Assembly: GCA_963794605.1 (NCBI GenBank)
Contig: CAWCEN010000002.1
Span: 1,426,001-1,490,000 of the forward strand
DNA: 64,000 bases
Direction: 5' to 3'
Source of the DNA: VAXT01 sp963794605
GTDB taxonomy: Bacteria; Actinomycetota; Thermoleophilia; Gaiellales; Gaiellaceae
The position numbers and the translations under genes are program-made. Numbering within the stretch: position 1 is the stretch's first letter; the number at the start of each line of letters is the position of its first letter. Below, in pieces: positions 1 through 8,356 of the stretch. The notes under the pieces were generated by a model. The model was not told where the DNA came from. It did not search any database and saw nothing but the letters and a program-made list of their open reading frames with translations.

Positions 1-515
1 GCAGCTCGGATGCTGCGGCCGCTCTCAGGCTCGCCAACGAGACGCTGCCGACGCCGCTGAGCGCCGAGCGCCTCCACGAAGTCGCGGCCGAGCTCGGCGC
101 CGACGTCCCGTTCTTCCTGACGAGCGGCACGCAGCTCGGCACCGGCGACGGCTCGGAGCTGGTGCCCGTCGAGCTCGCACGCGAATACACGGTCCTGCTC
201 CTCTTGCCCAAAGGCGCGACGAAGTCGTCGACGGCCGACGTTTATGAGGCTTTCACCGGCGTGCTGGGATTCGAAGACCGGCGATCCGCGCTCGTCGCAG
301 CTGTCGAAAGCCGCGATCTCACCGGGTTGCCGCCCAACGATCTCGCCTCCTCTCCGCTCGCCGACGAGCTTCGCGCAGCCGGTGCCTTCCGCGCTGACGT
401 CTCAGGCGCCGGGCCCGCGGTCTACGGGCTCTTCGCCGAACGAGAACAAGCCGCCGCCGCGCGCGACGTCTTCGCCGACCGTTGCGCCACCTGGCTGACT
501 GCGCCTGCTTGGTAG
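1..515 (+). CDS. ispE: 4-diphosphocytidyl-2-C-methyl-D-erythritol kinase, 3' part
   Basis: The reading frame is open from the window edge (first whole codon at base 3), so the N-terminus lies outside. IspE is the GHMP kinase that phosphorylates CDP-methylerythritol in the non-mevalonate isoprenoid pathway. The first visible residues, SSDAAAALRLAN, are the end of the GHMP ATP-binding motif GGGSSDAAA, followed by LGADVPFFL. A second glycine-rich GHMP motif, DVSGAGPAVYGLF, lies near the C-terminus, as in complete IspE proteins. It sits just upstream of tRNA-Gln and glmU, the order seen in other actinobacteria. Identification is from motif and context. Confidence 0.9.
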   Translation, partial: SSDAAAALRLANETLPTPLSAERLHEVAAELGADVPFFLTSGTQLGTGDGSELVPVELAREYTVLLLLPKGATKSSTADVYEAFTGVLGFEDRRSALVAAVESRDLTGLPPNDLASSPLADELRAAGAFRADVSGAGPAVYGLFAEREQAAAARDVFADRCATWLTAPAW

Positions 516-524
516 CTTTGCTGC

Positions 525-881
525 GTGATCGAACCCGGCGTGATCGAGCACCGACAGAGCCGCTTCGGCCGTTGGCTCCGCGAGCGCCGCGTGGCGATCG
601 CGGTCTGGATCGCGGTCATCGAGGGCCTCCTCCTGATCGTCCACGCGATCCCGAGGCTGCTCACGCTCGTGATCGCGGTCGTCGTCGTCGCGGGCTTTCT
701 CTGGCTCGGCCATCGCCTTCGCGCAGGCGTGTTTCGAGACGTTGCGTGGATCGCGGCCGTCTCCCAGGCGTTCGTGATGCTGATCCCGATCCTCGCGATC
801 GTCGTCGGCACGCTGGCGCTCGTCGCCGTCGGCCTCCTCGCTGCGCTCGCACTGGTGCTCCTCTTCACGACCCGGAGCTAG
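525..881 (+). CDS. Small integral membrane protein of unknown function
   Basis: 118 residues starting at GTG, 9 bases after the ispE stop. After a charged N-terminus (residues 1-24, RQSRFGRWLRERR) come three hydrophobic stretches at about 25-42, 43-62 and 76-113, so it is very probably a membrane protein with its N-terminus in the cytoplasm. I see no catalytic motif and do not recognise the family. The tight spacing to ispE suggests co-transcription. Codon use matches the neighbours. Confidence 0.7.
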   Translation: MIEPGVIEHRQSRFGRWLRERRVAIAVWIAVIEGLLLIVHAIPRLLTLVIAVVVVAGFLWLGHRLRAGVFRDVAWIAAVSQAFVMLIPILAIVVGTLALVAVGLLAALALVLLFTTRS

Positions 882-897
882 ACTTCGACCGCCACAT

Positions 898-968
898 TGG
901 GGCGTAGCCAAGTGGTAAGGCAACGGGTTTTGGTCCCGTGATCCCAGGTTCGAATCCTGGCGCCCCAG
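898..968 (+). tRNA. tRNA-Gln (anticodon TTG)
   Basis: A full cloverleaf can be drawn by eye. The acceptor stem is TGGGGCG with CGCCCCA (961-967), discriminator G968. The anticodon stem is ACGGG/CCCGT (923-927/935-939) around loop TTTTGGT with anticodon TTG at 930-932. The T arm is CCAGG-TTCGAAT-CCTGG. CCA is not encoded, since the discriminator is followed by CAT. A strong hairpin starts at the next base and probably shapes the 3' end. Confidence 0.95.
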
Positions 969-1012
969 CATTTTCGCCGTAGGCGAAAATGTCGAGCCGC
1001 CCGCAGGGCGGC
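969..1012 (+). repeat. Two-hairpin intergenic element, copy 1 (possible terminator)
   Basis: Two perfect hairpins in tandem. The first is CATTTTCGCC-GTA-GGCGAAAATG (969-991, 10-bp stem). After the linker TCGA comes GCCGCCC-GCA-GGGCGGC (996-1012, 7-bp stem). The first stem begins at the base after tRNA-Gln. An element with the same layout and the same TCGAGCCGC linker lies at 42160-42207, which makes this a dispersed repeat and not only a local terminator. Confidence 0.75.
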
Positions 1013-1042
1013 GAAGACCACGCCCCGGATCCTGCCTACCCC

Positions 1043-2360
1043 ATGAACCAGAACGCAGCAGCTGTCGTGCTCGCCGGCGGTCTCGGCACGCGGATGAAGT
1101 CCGACACGCCGAAGCACTTCCACCGGATCCTGGGCCGGCGAATGGTCGACTGGGTGCTCGAGGCGGCGCGTGCCGTCGACGCGGATCCGCTCGTCGTCGT
1201 CACCTCTCCGCAGGGCGTCAGTGAGCTCGACGGGATCCAGACCGCGGTGCAGCACGAGCCGCGCGGAACCGGCGACGCGCTCGCGGCGGCGCGCGAAGCA
1301 CTCGACGGCGTCGCCGGGGACCTGTTCGTCCTCAGCGGCGACGCGCCGGTGATCAATCCGATCCTGCTCCGCCACCTCCTCGAGACACACCGCCGAGAGG
1401 GCGCCGCGGCCACGATCCTGTCGTTCCGCCCGCGGGACCCGCGCGAGTACGGCCGGGTGATCAGAGACGGCGACGGCTCGGTGCGTGCGATCGTCGAGGC
1501 CGGCGATGCGTCGCCGGAAGAGCTCGCAGTCGACGAGGTCAACTCCTCGATCTACGTCTTCGCGGCCGCACGCGTCTGGCCCGCGCTCGATCAGCTCGAC
1601 AGCGCGAACGAGCAAGGCGAGCTGTACCTCACCGATGCGGTCCGCGCTCTGGTCGAGAATGGCGAGCATGTCGCCGCACACGTCGCACCCGATCCGGTCG
1701 AGGCCGAAGGCGTGAACACGCGCGCCGAGCTCGCTGCCGCGGCCTCCGCATTGCGAGACCGCATCAACGAGGAGCACATGCTCGCCGGGCGTCACGATCG
1801 TCGACCCACAGACGACCTGGATCGAGCCCGACGTCGAGATCGAGCCCGAAGCGGAGATCCATCCGTTCACCGTCATCCAGGGCAAATCGAAGATCGCCGC
1901 GGGCGCCGTCGTCGGCCCGCATGCAGTCGTCGTCGACGCGGAGATCGGCCCAGGTGCGATCGTCGGCCCATTCTGTTACCTTCGCCCCGGAACCCACCTC
2001 GAAGGCGGAGCGAAGGCGGGCACATTCGTGGAGATCAAGAACTCGCGCATCGGCGTCGGCGCGAAGGTCCCTCACCTGTCCTACGTCGGCGACGCCGACG
2101 TGGGCGAGGGGACGAACATCGGCGCGGGCGCGATCACGGCCAACTACCGGCCCGAGCTCGGCCCCGGCAAGTTCCGGACGGAGATCGGCCGCAACGTCCA
2201 CACGGGCAGCGACAATGTCTTCGTTGCTCCGGTCACGATTGGCGACAACGCTTGGGTCGCTTCGGGCTCGGTCGTCACGAAGAACGTCCCGCCCGGAGCG
2301 CTCGCGATCGCCCGAAGCCGCCAGGTCAACAAGGAGGGATATGACGATCGAAAGCGTTGA
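1043..2360 (+). CDS. glmU: Bifunctional GlmU, interrupted by a +1 frameshift
   Basis: GlmU makes UDP-N-acetylglucosamine for peptidoglycan. The N-terminal uridylyltransferase starts at ATG 1043 (VVLAGGLGTRMKS, the LxxGxGTxM nucleotide-binding motif, then the FVLSGDAPVI region). This frame holds through INEEHMLAG and then degrades. The left-handed beta-helix acetyltransferase domain continues in the next frame as VTIVDPQTTW, with hexapeptide repeats and the motif GAGAITANY, to the stop at 2358-2360. One extra G in the GGG run at 1787-1789 explains the switch exactly. The gene is normally essential, so a sequence error is likely; a real frameshift cannot be excluded. Corrected length is about 438 residues. 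The 3' end overlaps prs by 20 bases. Confidence 0.88.
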
Positions 2361-3402
2361 GCTCACGGCGGCGCTCCCCGGCTTCGAGTCCGCGGAGCCG
2401 CGTGCCGAGCCCGTGCCCGGGCACTTCATCGAGCGCGGTCCGCTCAAGCGCCTCATGGTCTTCGCGGGGCGCTCGCACCCCGAGCTCGCGCAGCGCATGG
2501 CGGAGCAGCTGGGCGTGGAGCTCGGCGATGTCGAGCTCAAGTCGTTCGCGAACGACGAGACGTACGTGCGCTACACGGAATCGATCCGCGGCGCCGACGT
2601 CTTCATCGTCCAGACGGGCTCCGAGCCGGTCGACCGCAACCTGATGGAGCTCCTGCTGATGATCCAGGCGGCGAAGCTCGCGTCCGCGAAGCGCATCACC
2701 GCGGTCATCCCGTGGTTCCCCTACTCTCGCCAGGATCGCAAGGCGAAGCCGCGTGAGCCGATCTCCGGCCGGCTCGTCGCCGACATGCTCCAGCTGGCCG
2801 GCGCCGACCGCGTTTTGACGATGGACCTCCACGCGGGGCAGATCCAGGGCTTCTTCACCATCCCGGTCGACCACATGACGGCGCTGCCGCTGTTCGCGAA
2901 GCATTTCCGCGACCTGGGGCTCACCGGTGATGGCGTCGTCTCCGTCGCGCCGGATGCCGGGCGTGCGAAGCACGCGTTGAAGTTCTCCGAGATGATCTCG
3001 GCCGACTTCGCGATCATGCACAAGACGCGGCCCGCTCACGAGCAGGTCGGGATCGTTGAGGTGACAGGGCCTGTGCGCGACAAGATCGCCGTCGTCGGCG
3101 ACGATGTGACGACGACGGGCGGGACGCAGATCGCCGGCGCGAAGGTGCTCCTCGAGCACGGCGCGAAGGAGGTCTGGATGTTCGTGACCCACTCCCTGCT
3201 CGATGCCGACACGCTGAGCCGCGTGGCCGCGGCCGGGATCACGGGGCTCGTCATCACCGACACCGTTCCCGTCGATCCGACGCGGAAGCCCGACAACGTC
3301 ACGGTGCTGACGGTGTCGCGTCTCCTCGCTGAGACGATCATGAACGTCTTCTCCGACGACTCCGTGTCGGCGATCTTCGGCGGCGAGAACCAGCTCTTCT
3401 AG
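2341..3402 (+). CDS. prs: Ribose-phosphate pyrophosphokinase (PRPP synthetase)
   Basis: 353 residues from ATG 2341, with a strong ribosome-binding site AAGGAGGG just upstream inside the glmU tail. PRPP synthetase transfers pyrophosphate from ATP to ribose 5-phosphate, feeding nucleotide, histidine and tryptophan synthesis. Recognisable features are the family start MVFAGRSHPELA, the NDETYVRYTESIRG region, the ATP-site region WFPYSRQDRKAKPREPIS, the DLHAGQIQGFF metal/PRPP region and the PRPP loop VVGDDVTTTGGT. An N-terminal extension of about 35 residues precedes the usual start. The glmU-prs order is common in Gram-positive bacteria. Confidence 0.95.
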   Translation: MTIESVELTAALPGFESAEPRAEPVPGHFIERGPLKRLMVFAGRSHPELAQRMAEQLGVELGDVELKSFANDETYVRYTESIRGADVFIVQTGSEPVDRNLMELLLMIQAAKLASAKRITAVIPWFPYSRQDRKAKPREPISGRLVADMLQLAGADRVLTMDLHAGQIQGFFTIPVDHMTALPLFAKHFRDLGLTGDGVVSVAPDAGRAKHALKFSEMISADFAIMHKTRPAHEQVGIVEVTGPVRDKIAVVGDDVTTTGGTQIAGAKVLLEHGAKEVWMFVTHSLLDADTLSRVAAAGITGLVITDTVPVDPTRKPDNVTVLTVSRLLAETIMNVFSDDSVSAIFGGENQLF

Positions 3403-3436
3403 TTTCGCCGCCCCGGGATCGGGGTAGCCCCCGGGC

Positions 3437-3610
3437 ATGTTCAGACCGAGCCTCTTGGGCGTCGTCTACCTCATCGTGGGGATCGCGGTCGCCGCCTCGC
3501 ACGACTACTTGAAGAACCTGGACACGCTCCGTCTGATCGCGTCCGCCGTGCTCGCGGTCGTTCTGTGGCCGCTGCTCCCGCTCGGAATCGACCTGCACAT
3601 CACGAAGTAG
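3437..3610 (+). CDS. Small two-helix membrane protein
   Basis: 57 residues from ATG 3437, filling the gap between prs and rplY. Two hydrophobic segments (about 5-20 and 32-50) flank the short polar piece SHDYLKNLDTLR, so it looks like a hairpin membrane protein. It has no signal peptide cleavage site and no recognised domain. Its support is the membrane-protein composition, codon use like the neighbours and the fit between two genes. Confidence 0.6.
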   Translation: MFRPSLLGVVYLIVGIAVAASHDYLKNLDTLRLIASAVLAVVLWPLLPLGIDLHITK

Positions 3611-3624
3611 CCACAACTCGTCGC

Positions 3625-3630
3625 TAGACT
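3625..3630 (+). promoter_or_regulatory. -10 box (TAGACT) for rplY
   Basis: TAGACT lies 11 bases before the ATG at 3642, giving a leader of only a few bases. It is one of the recurring TA-N3-T boxes placed close to starts in this window. Confidence 0.45.
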
Positions 3631-3641
3631 TCGCCGCCGAC

Positions 3642-4364
3642 ATGGCGGGTGAACGCATGAAGCTGGAGGTCAACGAGCGCGAAGGGCGCGGCTCCGCCGA
3701 CTCGCGGCGCCTGCGCGCAGAGGGTCTCGTGCCCGGCGTTCTTTACGGGCGCGGCAAGAAACCTCACGCGTTCTTCGTCCCGGAGCGCGATCTCCGGCGT
3801 GCGCTGTCCGGTGACTCCGGTCTGCACGCGATCCTCGACGTCGTCCTGGCCGGTCAGAAGACGACGCACCCGGCCGTGCTCAAGGATTACCAGCAGGACG
3901 TGCCGAGCGGGCGGCTCGCGCACATCGACCTGCACGAGGTTCGGCTCGACGAGCCGATCCAGGCGCAGGTCTCGGTCGACCTGGTCGGTGAGTCCGTCGG
4001 CGTCAAGGAAGGCGGCGTGCTCTCTCAGGTGCAGCGTGAGCTCAGGGTCGAGGCGCTGCCGCTCGAGATCCCTGATCACCTCGAGCTCGACGTGAGCGAA
4101 ATGGCGATCGGCGACACGCTACGGCTCGTCGACCTGCCTGCTCAGGAGGGCGTGACCTTCCTCGATGACCCCGAGGAGACGGTGCTGGCGACGGTGACCG
4201 CTCCGACGGTGATCGTCGAGCCCGAGGTCGAGGAAGAGGAGCTGGAAGAGGGCGAGCTGCCCGAGGGCGAGGTGCCGGAGGGCGAGGAGGCTCCCGAGGG
4301 CGAGGCTCCGGCCGAGGGCGAGGCTTCGGCCGAATCCGGCGGCGAAGAGCAGCCCGAGGAGTAG
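3642..4364 (+). CDS. rplY: 50S ribosomal protein bL25 (general stress protein Ctc form)
   Basis: 240 residues. bL25 binds 5S rRNA; the long Ctc/TL5 form has an added C-terminal beta domain. The N-terminal rRNA-binding part has ADSRRLRAEGLVPGVLYGRG, and the second domain runs to about residue 190. The remainder is an acidic low-complexity tail built from repeats of the type EGE-(A/V)-PE, roughly residues 193-240. ATG 3642 (MAGERMKLE) fits the upstream -10 box; ATG 3657 is an alternative. It forms the usual pair with pth, 3 bases away. Confidence 0.93.
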   Translation: MAGERMKLEVNEREGRGSADSRRLRAEGLVPGVLYGRGKKPHAFFVPERDLRRALSGDSGLHAILDVVLAGQKTTHPAVLKDYQQDVPSGRLAHIDLHEVRLDEPIQAQVSVDLVGESVGVKEGGVLSQVQRELRVEALPLEIPDHLELDVSEMAIGDTLRLVDLPAQEGVTFLDDPEETVLATVTAPTVIVEPEVEEEELEEGELPEGEVPEGEEAPEGEAPAEGEASAESGGEEQPEE

Positions 4365-4367
4365 TCC

Positions 4368-4961
4368 ATGCGGTTGCTCCGTCGGGGCGAGCGGGCCTCG
4401 ACGCTGGACCTGCTCGTCGCGGGGCTCGGCAACCCGGGCCGGGAGTACGAGCAGACGCGGCACAACGCCGGTTGGATGGTCGTCGACGAGCTTGCGCGTC
4501 GGCACGACGGCTCGTTTCGGTCGAAGTTCGACGGTCAGCTCTCCGAGATCCGCCTCGGCGACCTGCGGCTGGCGCTGCTCAAGCCCGAGACGTACATGAA
4601 CGTCTCGGGCAAGTCGATCGCGGCTGCGCGCCGCTTCTTCAAGGCGGAGCCCGAGACGCTGCTGGTCGTGCACGACGACGTCGACCTCGAGCCCGGGCGC
4701 CTGCAGGCGCGGAGTGGGGGCGGGCTCGCCGGCCACAACGGCCTGCGCTCGATCGCGGGCGCGCTCGGCACGCAGGATTTCTTGCGGCTTCGCGTCGGCG
4801 TCGGCCGACCGGGTCGCGGGGAGAGGCGTCCAGTCGCCGACTACGTGCTCTCACCGTTCGAGCCGGAGTTGGACGTCGACGCGCTGATCGCCCGCGCGGC
4901 GGACGCCGTCGAGACGATCGCCGTCGAAGGCCTCGACCCGGCACAGCAGCGCTTCAACTGA
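4368..4961 (+). CDS. pth: Peptidyl-tRNA hydrolase
   Basis: 197 residues. Pth cleaves the ester bond of peptidyl-tRNAs that drop off the ribosome. GLGNPG is at residues 19-24 and the catalytic His is in RHNAG (residue 32). KPETYMNVSGKS, HDDVDLEPG and GHNGLRSI supply the substrate-binding Asn and Asp residues. ATG 4368 follows the rplY stop by 3 bases, and a GAGGAG ribosome-binding sequence sits at the end of rplY. An extra 12 or so basic residues precede the usual N-terminus. All key residues are present. Confidence 0.95.
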   Translation: MRLLRRGERASTLDLLVAGLGNPGREYEQTRHNAGWMVVDELARRHDGSFRSKFDGQLSEIRLGDLRLALLKPETYMNVSGKSIAAARRFFKAEPETLLVVHDDVDLEPGRLQARSGGGLAGHNGLRSIAGALGTQDFLRLRVGVGRPGRGERRPVADYVLSPFEPELDVDALIARAADAVETIAVEGLDPAQQRFN

Positions 4962-5109
4962 TCCGAAGTCGGCACGGTCCCGTCACGCCGATCCACGTAC
5001 CCTGAGAACCCCCGGGTGGGTGGGGGCTAGGGATGGGACCCGCCCGCGTAGTGCCTCGATCTCGCGGATAGCATTCAGGCCGCGCGGAACCCCGGTTCCG
5101 TCGCTCGTC

Positions 5110-8100
5110 ATGGACCGAACCGTGCTTCACCCATTCGTCCGCGAGCTCGCCGAGAGCGAGCGCTTCCGCGCGTTCCTCGAGCAGCTGCCCGAGACCCGCG
5201 CGCGCGTCTCCGAGCCCGCCCTCCCGCTCGTCGTGGCCGCGCTCCACGAGGAGCTCGGCCGCCCACTCGTCGTGCTCGCGCCCGAGGACGCCGACGCGCG
5301 CGACATCGCCGAAGCCGCGGCGTGGTTCCTCGGCGAGGGCCGCGTCGCCCTGCTCCCGAGTCGCGGCGTCAGCTGGAGCTCGGGCCTCGAGCCCCCTCCG
5401 CACCTCGTCGGCGAGCGGGCCCGTGCGCTCGACGTTCTCGCCGGCGGAGGTCTCATCAGCGCCTCGGCCGCCGCGCTCGCCGAAGCCATGCCCCCTGCCG
5501 GAAAGCGACCCGACCCGATTCGCGTTCGCCCCGGCGACGACCCGGGCATCGACGCGCTCGCGGAGCGCCTCGCGCTCGCCGGATACGAGCGCGTCGACCA
5601 GGCCCAGGAGCGAGGGCAGTTCGCGCTCCGCGGCGGCATCGTCGACGTCTACCCGACGACCGGCCGCGAGCCGCTTCGGATCGAGCTCTTCGGCGATGAG
5701 GTCGAAAGCATCCGCGCGTTCTCGCCGTTCACACAGCGCACGCTTCACCCAGTCGACGAGGTCACGATCTATCCCGCGGCCGAGCGACGGCTCGACCTCG
5801 ATGAGGTCCGGCTGCCCGACGACGAGGCCGGCGATGCGCGGCGGCCGGTGCCGACCGACCTCGTACCCCCGGTTCCGTCAGGCCCCGACTTCGTCTGGCA
5901 GCCGGTCGACGTGCGCGAGGTCTGGGAGCAGGAAGAGCTCACGCCGGTCGACCTGACGAACGCCGTCGAGCTCGACGCGCTGCCGTCGGGCCAGCCGTTC
6001 TCGTTCGAGGCGCAGCGCCCCGCGATCGCCGCCCGCGGCCTCGCCGAAGCCGAGAACGAACTGCGCGCGCTCGTCCGCGGTGGCCTCAGAACCGTCGTCG
6101 CCTTTCCGCACCAGGGCGAAGCGCTGCGCACGCAGAACCTGCTGCGCCGCGTCGAGTCTCGGCTGATCGACGATGGCGAGGATCTGCCCGACGAAGCGGA
6201 GCTCCTCTTCGCCGTCACCCACGCGCGCCGAGGCTTCGTCTGGCGCGAGCTCGGCCTTGCCCTGCTGCCCGACACGCAGGTCTTCCGCCGCCGTACCCGC
6301 GGCCGTGTCGCGCCCGCAGGACGCGCTCTCCAGTCGTTCGCGGAGCTCCGCACCGGAGACCACGTCGTCCACGAGGACCACGGCATCGGCAGGCTGCTCG
6401 GCTTCGAGACGCGTGAGGTCGCCGGGATCACCCGCGACTACCTCCAGCTCGCCTTTCGCGGCGAGGACCGCCTCTACGTCCCGCACGAACAGATCGGCAA
6501 GGTGTCGCGCTACGTCGGCGTCGACGCGAAGTCGCCAACGCTCTCCAAGCTCGGCGGGAAGGCCTGGAACCAGCTCAAGAGCCGGGCCCGCGCCGCGATC
6601 CGCGAGCTGGCCGGCGAGCTCCTCCAGCTGTACGCGCGCCGCCAGAACGCGCCGGGCATCTCGTACGACCTCTCGCAGGACTGGCTGGAGCGGCTCGAGA
6701 CGTCGTTCCCGTACCGCGAGACCCCGGATCAGGCGGCGGCGATCGAGGCCGTCAAGGAGGACCTCGAGACGCCCCGGCCGATGGACCGGCTCGTCTGCGG
6801 GGACGTCGGGTTCGGCAAGACCGAGGTCGCGGTCCGCGCGGCGTTCGCGGCGGCGCTGAACGGCAAGCAGACCTTGATGCTCGTGCCGACGACCGTGCTC
6901 GCGCAGCAGCACTGGAACACGTTTCGCGAGCGCTACCGTGACTTCCCGGTCACGGTCGAGATGGTCTCGCGCTTCCGTAGGCCGGCCGACGTGAAGCGAA
7001 TCCTGGCCGATTTCCAGGCCGGCAAGGTCGACGTCCTCATCGGTACGCACCGGGTGCTCTCGCGCGACGTGATCCCGAAGGAGCTCGGCCTCGTGATCGT
7101 CGACGAGGAGCAGCGCTTCGGCGTCGCGCAGAAGGAATTGCTTCGTTCGTTGAGACTCGAAGTCGACGTGCTCGCGCTGACCGCGACCCCGATCCCTCGC
7201 ACGCTGCACATGTCGCTGTCCGGCCTTCGCGACATCTCGATCATCGAGACGCCTCCGGAAGGGCGCCGCCCGATCCGCACGCACGTCGGCGAGTACGACG
7301 AGGAGCTCGTCAAGACGGCGCTCGAGCGCGAGATCGCGCGCGGTGGCCAGGCCTTCTACCTGCACAACCGGGTCGAGACGATCGACATGGCCGCCGACCG
7401 GATCCGCCAGCTCCTCCCGCGGTTGCGCGTCACGGTCGGCCACGGTCAGATGCGCGAACGCGAGCTCGAGGAGCGGATGCTGTCGTTCTTGCGCGGAGAC
7501 GCGGACGTCCTCGTCTCGACGACGATCATCGAGTCCGGCCTCGACATCCCGCAGGCGAACACGCTCGTCGTGGAGCGCGCAGACGCGCTCGGCCTCGCGC
7601 AGCTGTACCAGATCCGCGGGCGAGTCGGGCGCTCCGATCTGCTCGCCCACGCGTACCTCTTCTATCCCGATGCCTCGGAGCTGACCCCTGAGGCGCGCGC
7701 CCGCCTGGCGACGCTCGCCGACCACACCGAACTCGGGGCCGGGTTCGCAATCGCGATGCGCGACCTCGAGATCCGCGGCGCCGGCGAGCTGCTGGGCGCC
7801 GAGCAGCACGGGCACCTGGCTGCGCTCGGCTTCGAGCTCTACGTCGAGCTCCTCGGCGAGGCGGTCGCGGAGCTCGCCGGCGAGAGGCGCACTGTCGGGC
7901 GGCCCGTCCGCGTCGACGCGCGAATCGACGCCTACGTCCCGGCCGAGTACATCCCCGCCGAGGCACAGAAGATCGACCTCCACCGGCGGCTCGCCCTGAC
8001 CGAGAACGAGGACGAGCTGACCGAGCTCGAGGCCGCCACCATCGACCGGTACGGGCCCCTGCCGGAGCCCGTCGAGAACCTGTTCGCGATCCAGGCGGCG

Positions 8101-8325
8101 AAGCTCAAGCTCGCTCGGCTCGGCGCGGACTACCTCGTGTTCCGGGGCGGCCAGTCGACCGTCGGTCCGCTCGTGCTCGGCTCCGACGAGCTACGCGCGC
8201 TGCGCGACCGGGTCGACACGGCCGTCTATCGAACGGCCCGAAATGAAGTTTCGGTTAAGCACACGGAGTTCCCAGAAGCCCTGCGATTGGTCGATGCTAT
8301 ACTCGAAACGCGCCGCGCAGCGTGA
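5110..8325 (+). CDS. mfd: Transcription-repair coupling factor Mfd
   Basis: 1071 residues from ATG 5110. Mfd removes RNA polymerase stalled at DNA lesions and recruits UvrA. Visible in order: the UvrB-like N-terminal region (to about 330), the CarD-type polymerase-interacting domain (about 410-470, TGDHVVHEDHGIGRLLG), the superfamily 2 translocase with Walker A GDVGFGKTEVA (about 563) and DEEQRFG (about 662), motif VI region QIRGRVGRS, and the TRCF C-terminal domain (about 950-1050). Length is normal for the family. An upstream in-frame start at 5020 is less likely, since those residues do not resemble Mfd. Confidence 0.95.
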   Translation: MDRTVLHPFVRELAESERFRAFLEQLPETRARVSEPALPLVVAALHEELGRPLVVLAPEDADARDIAEAAAWFLGEGRVALLPSRGVSWSSGLEPPPHLVGERARALDVLAGGGLISASAAALAEAMPPAGKRPDPIRVRPGDDPGIDALAERLALAGYERVDQAQERGQFALRGGIVDVYPTTGREPLRIELFGDEVESIRAFSPFTQRTLHPVDEVTIYPAAERRLDLDEVRLPDDEAGDARRPVPTDLVPPVPSGPDFVWQPVDVREVWEQEELTPVDLTNAVELDALPSGQPFSFEAQRPAIAARGLAEAENELRALVRGGLRTVVAFPHQGEALRTQNLLRRVESRLIDDGEDLPDEAELLFAVTHARRGFVWRELGLALLPDTQVFRRRTRGRVAPAGRALQSFAELRTGDHVVHEDHGIGRLLGFETREVAGITRDYLQLAFRGEDRLYVPHEQIGKVSRYVGVDAKSPTLSKLGGKAWNQLKSRARAAIRELAGELLQLYARRQNAPGISYDLSQDWLERLETSFPYRETPDQAAAIEAVKEDLETPRPMDRLVCGDVGFGKTEVAVRAAFAAALNGKQTLMLVPTTVLAQQHWNTFRERYRDFPVTVEMVSRFRRPADVKRILADFQAGKVDVLIGTHRVLSRDVIPKELGLVIVDEEQRFGVAQKELLRSLRLEVDVLALTATPIPRTLHMSLSGLRDISIIETPPEGRRPIRTHVGEYDEELVKTALEREIARGGQAFYLHNRVETIDMAADRIRQLLPRLRVTVGHGQMRERELEERMLSFLRGDADVLVSTTIIESGLDIPQANTLVVERADALGLAQLYQIRGRVGRSDLLAHAYLFYPDASELTPEARARLATLADHTELGAGFAIAMRDLEIRGAGELLGAEQHGHLAALGFELYVELLGEAVAELAGERRTVGRPVRVDARIDAYVPAEYIPAEAQKIDLHRRLALTENEDELTELEAATIDRYGPLPEPVENLFAIQAAKLKLARLGADYLVFRGGQSTVGPLVLGSDELRALRDRVDTAVYRTARNEVSVKHTEFPEALRLVDAILETRRAA
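8295..8303 (+). promoter_or_regulatory. Extended -10 promoter (TGC-TATACT) for the foldase gene
   Basis: TATACT at 8298-8303 is preceded directly by TGC, an extended -10 signature, inside the last codons of mfd. The start codon is at 8357, so this transcript has a leader of about 45 bases, unlike the leaderless genes here. No good -35 box is visible. Confidence 0.5.
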
Positions 8326-8356
8326 TCAAACTCGCTGCAAATGGCGCACTTTTTTC

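Noticed and set aside
5878..7983. A 701-codon minus-strand open frame opposite mfd
   Set aside because: Antisense artefact of GC-rich third positions; mfd on the plus strand is certain.
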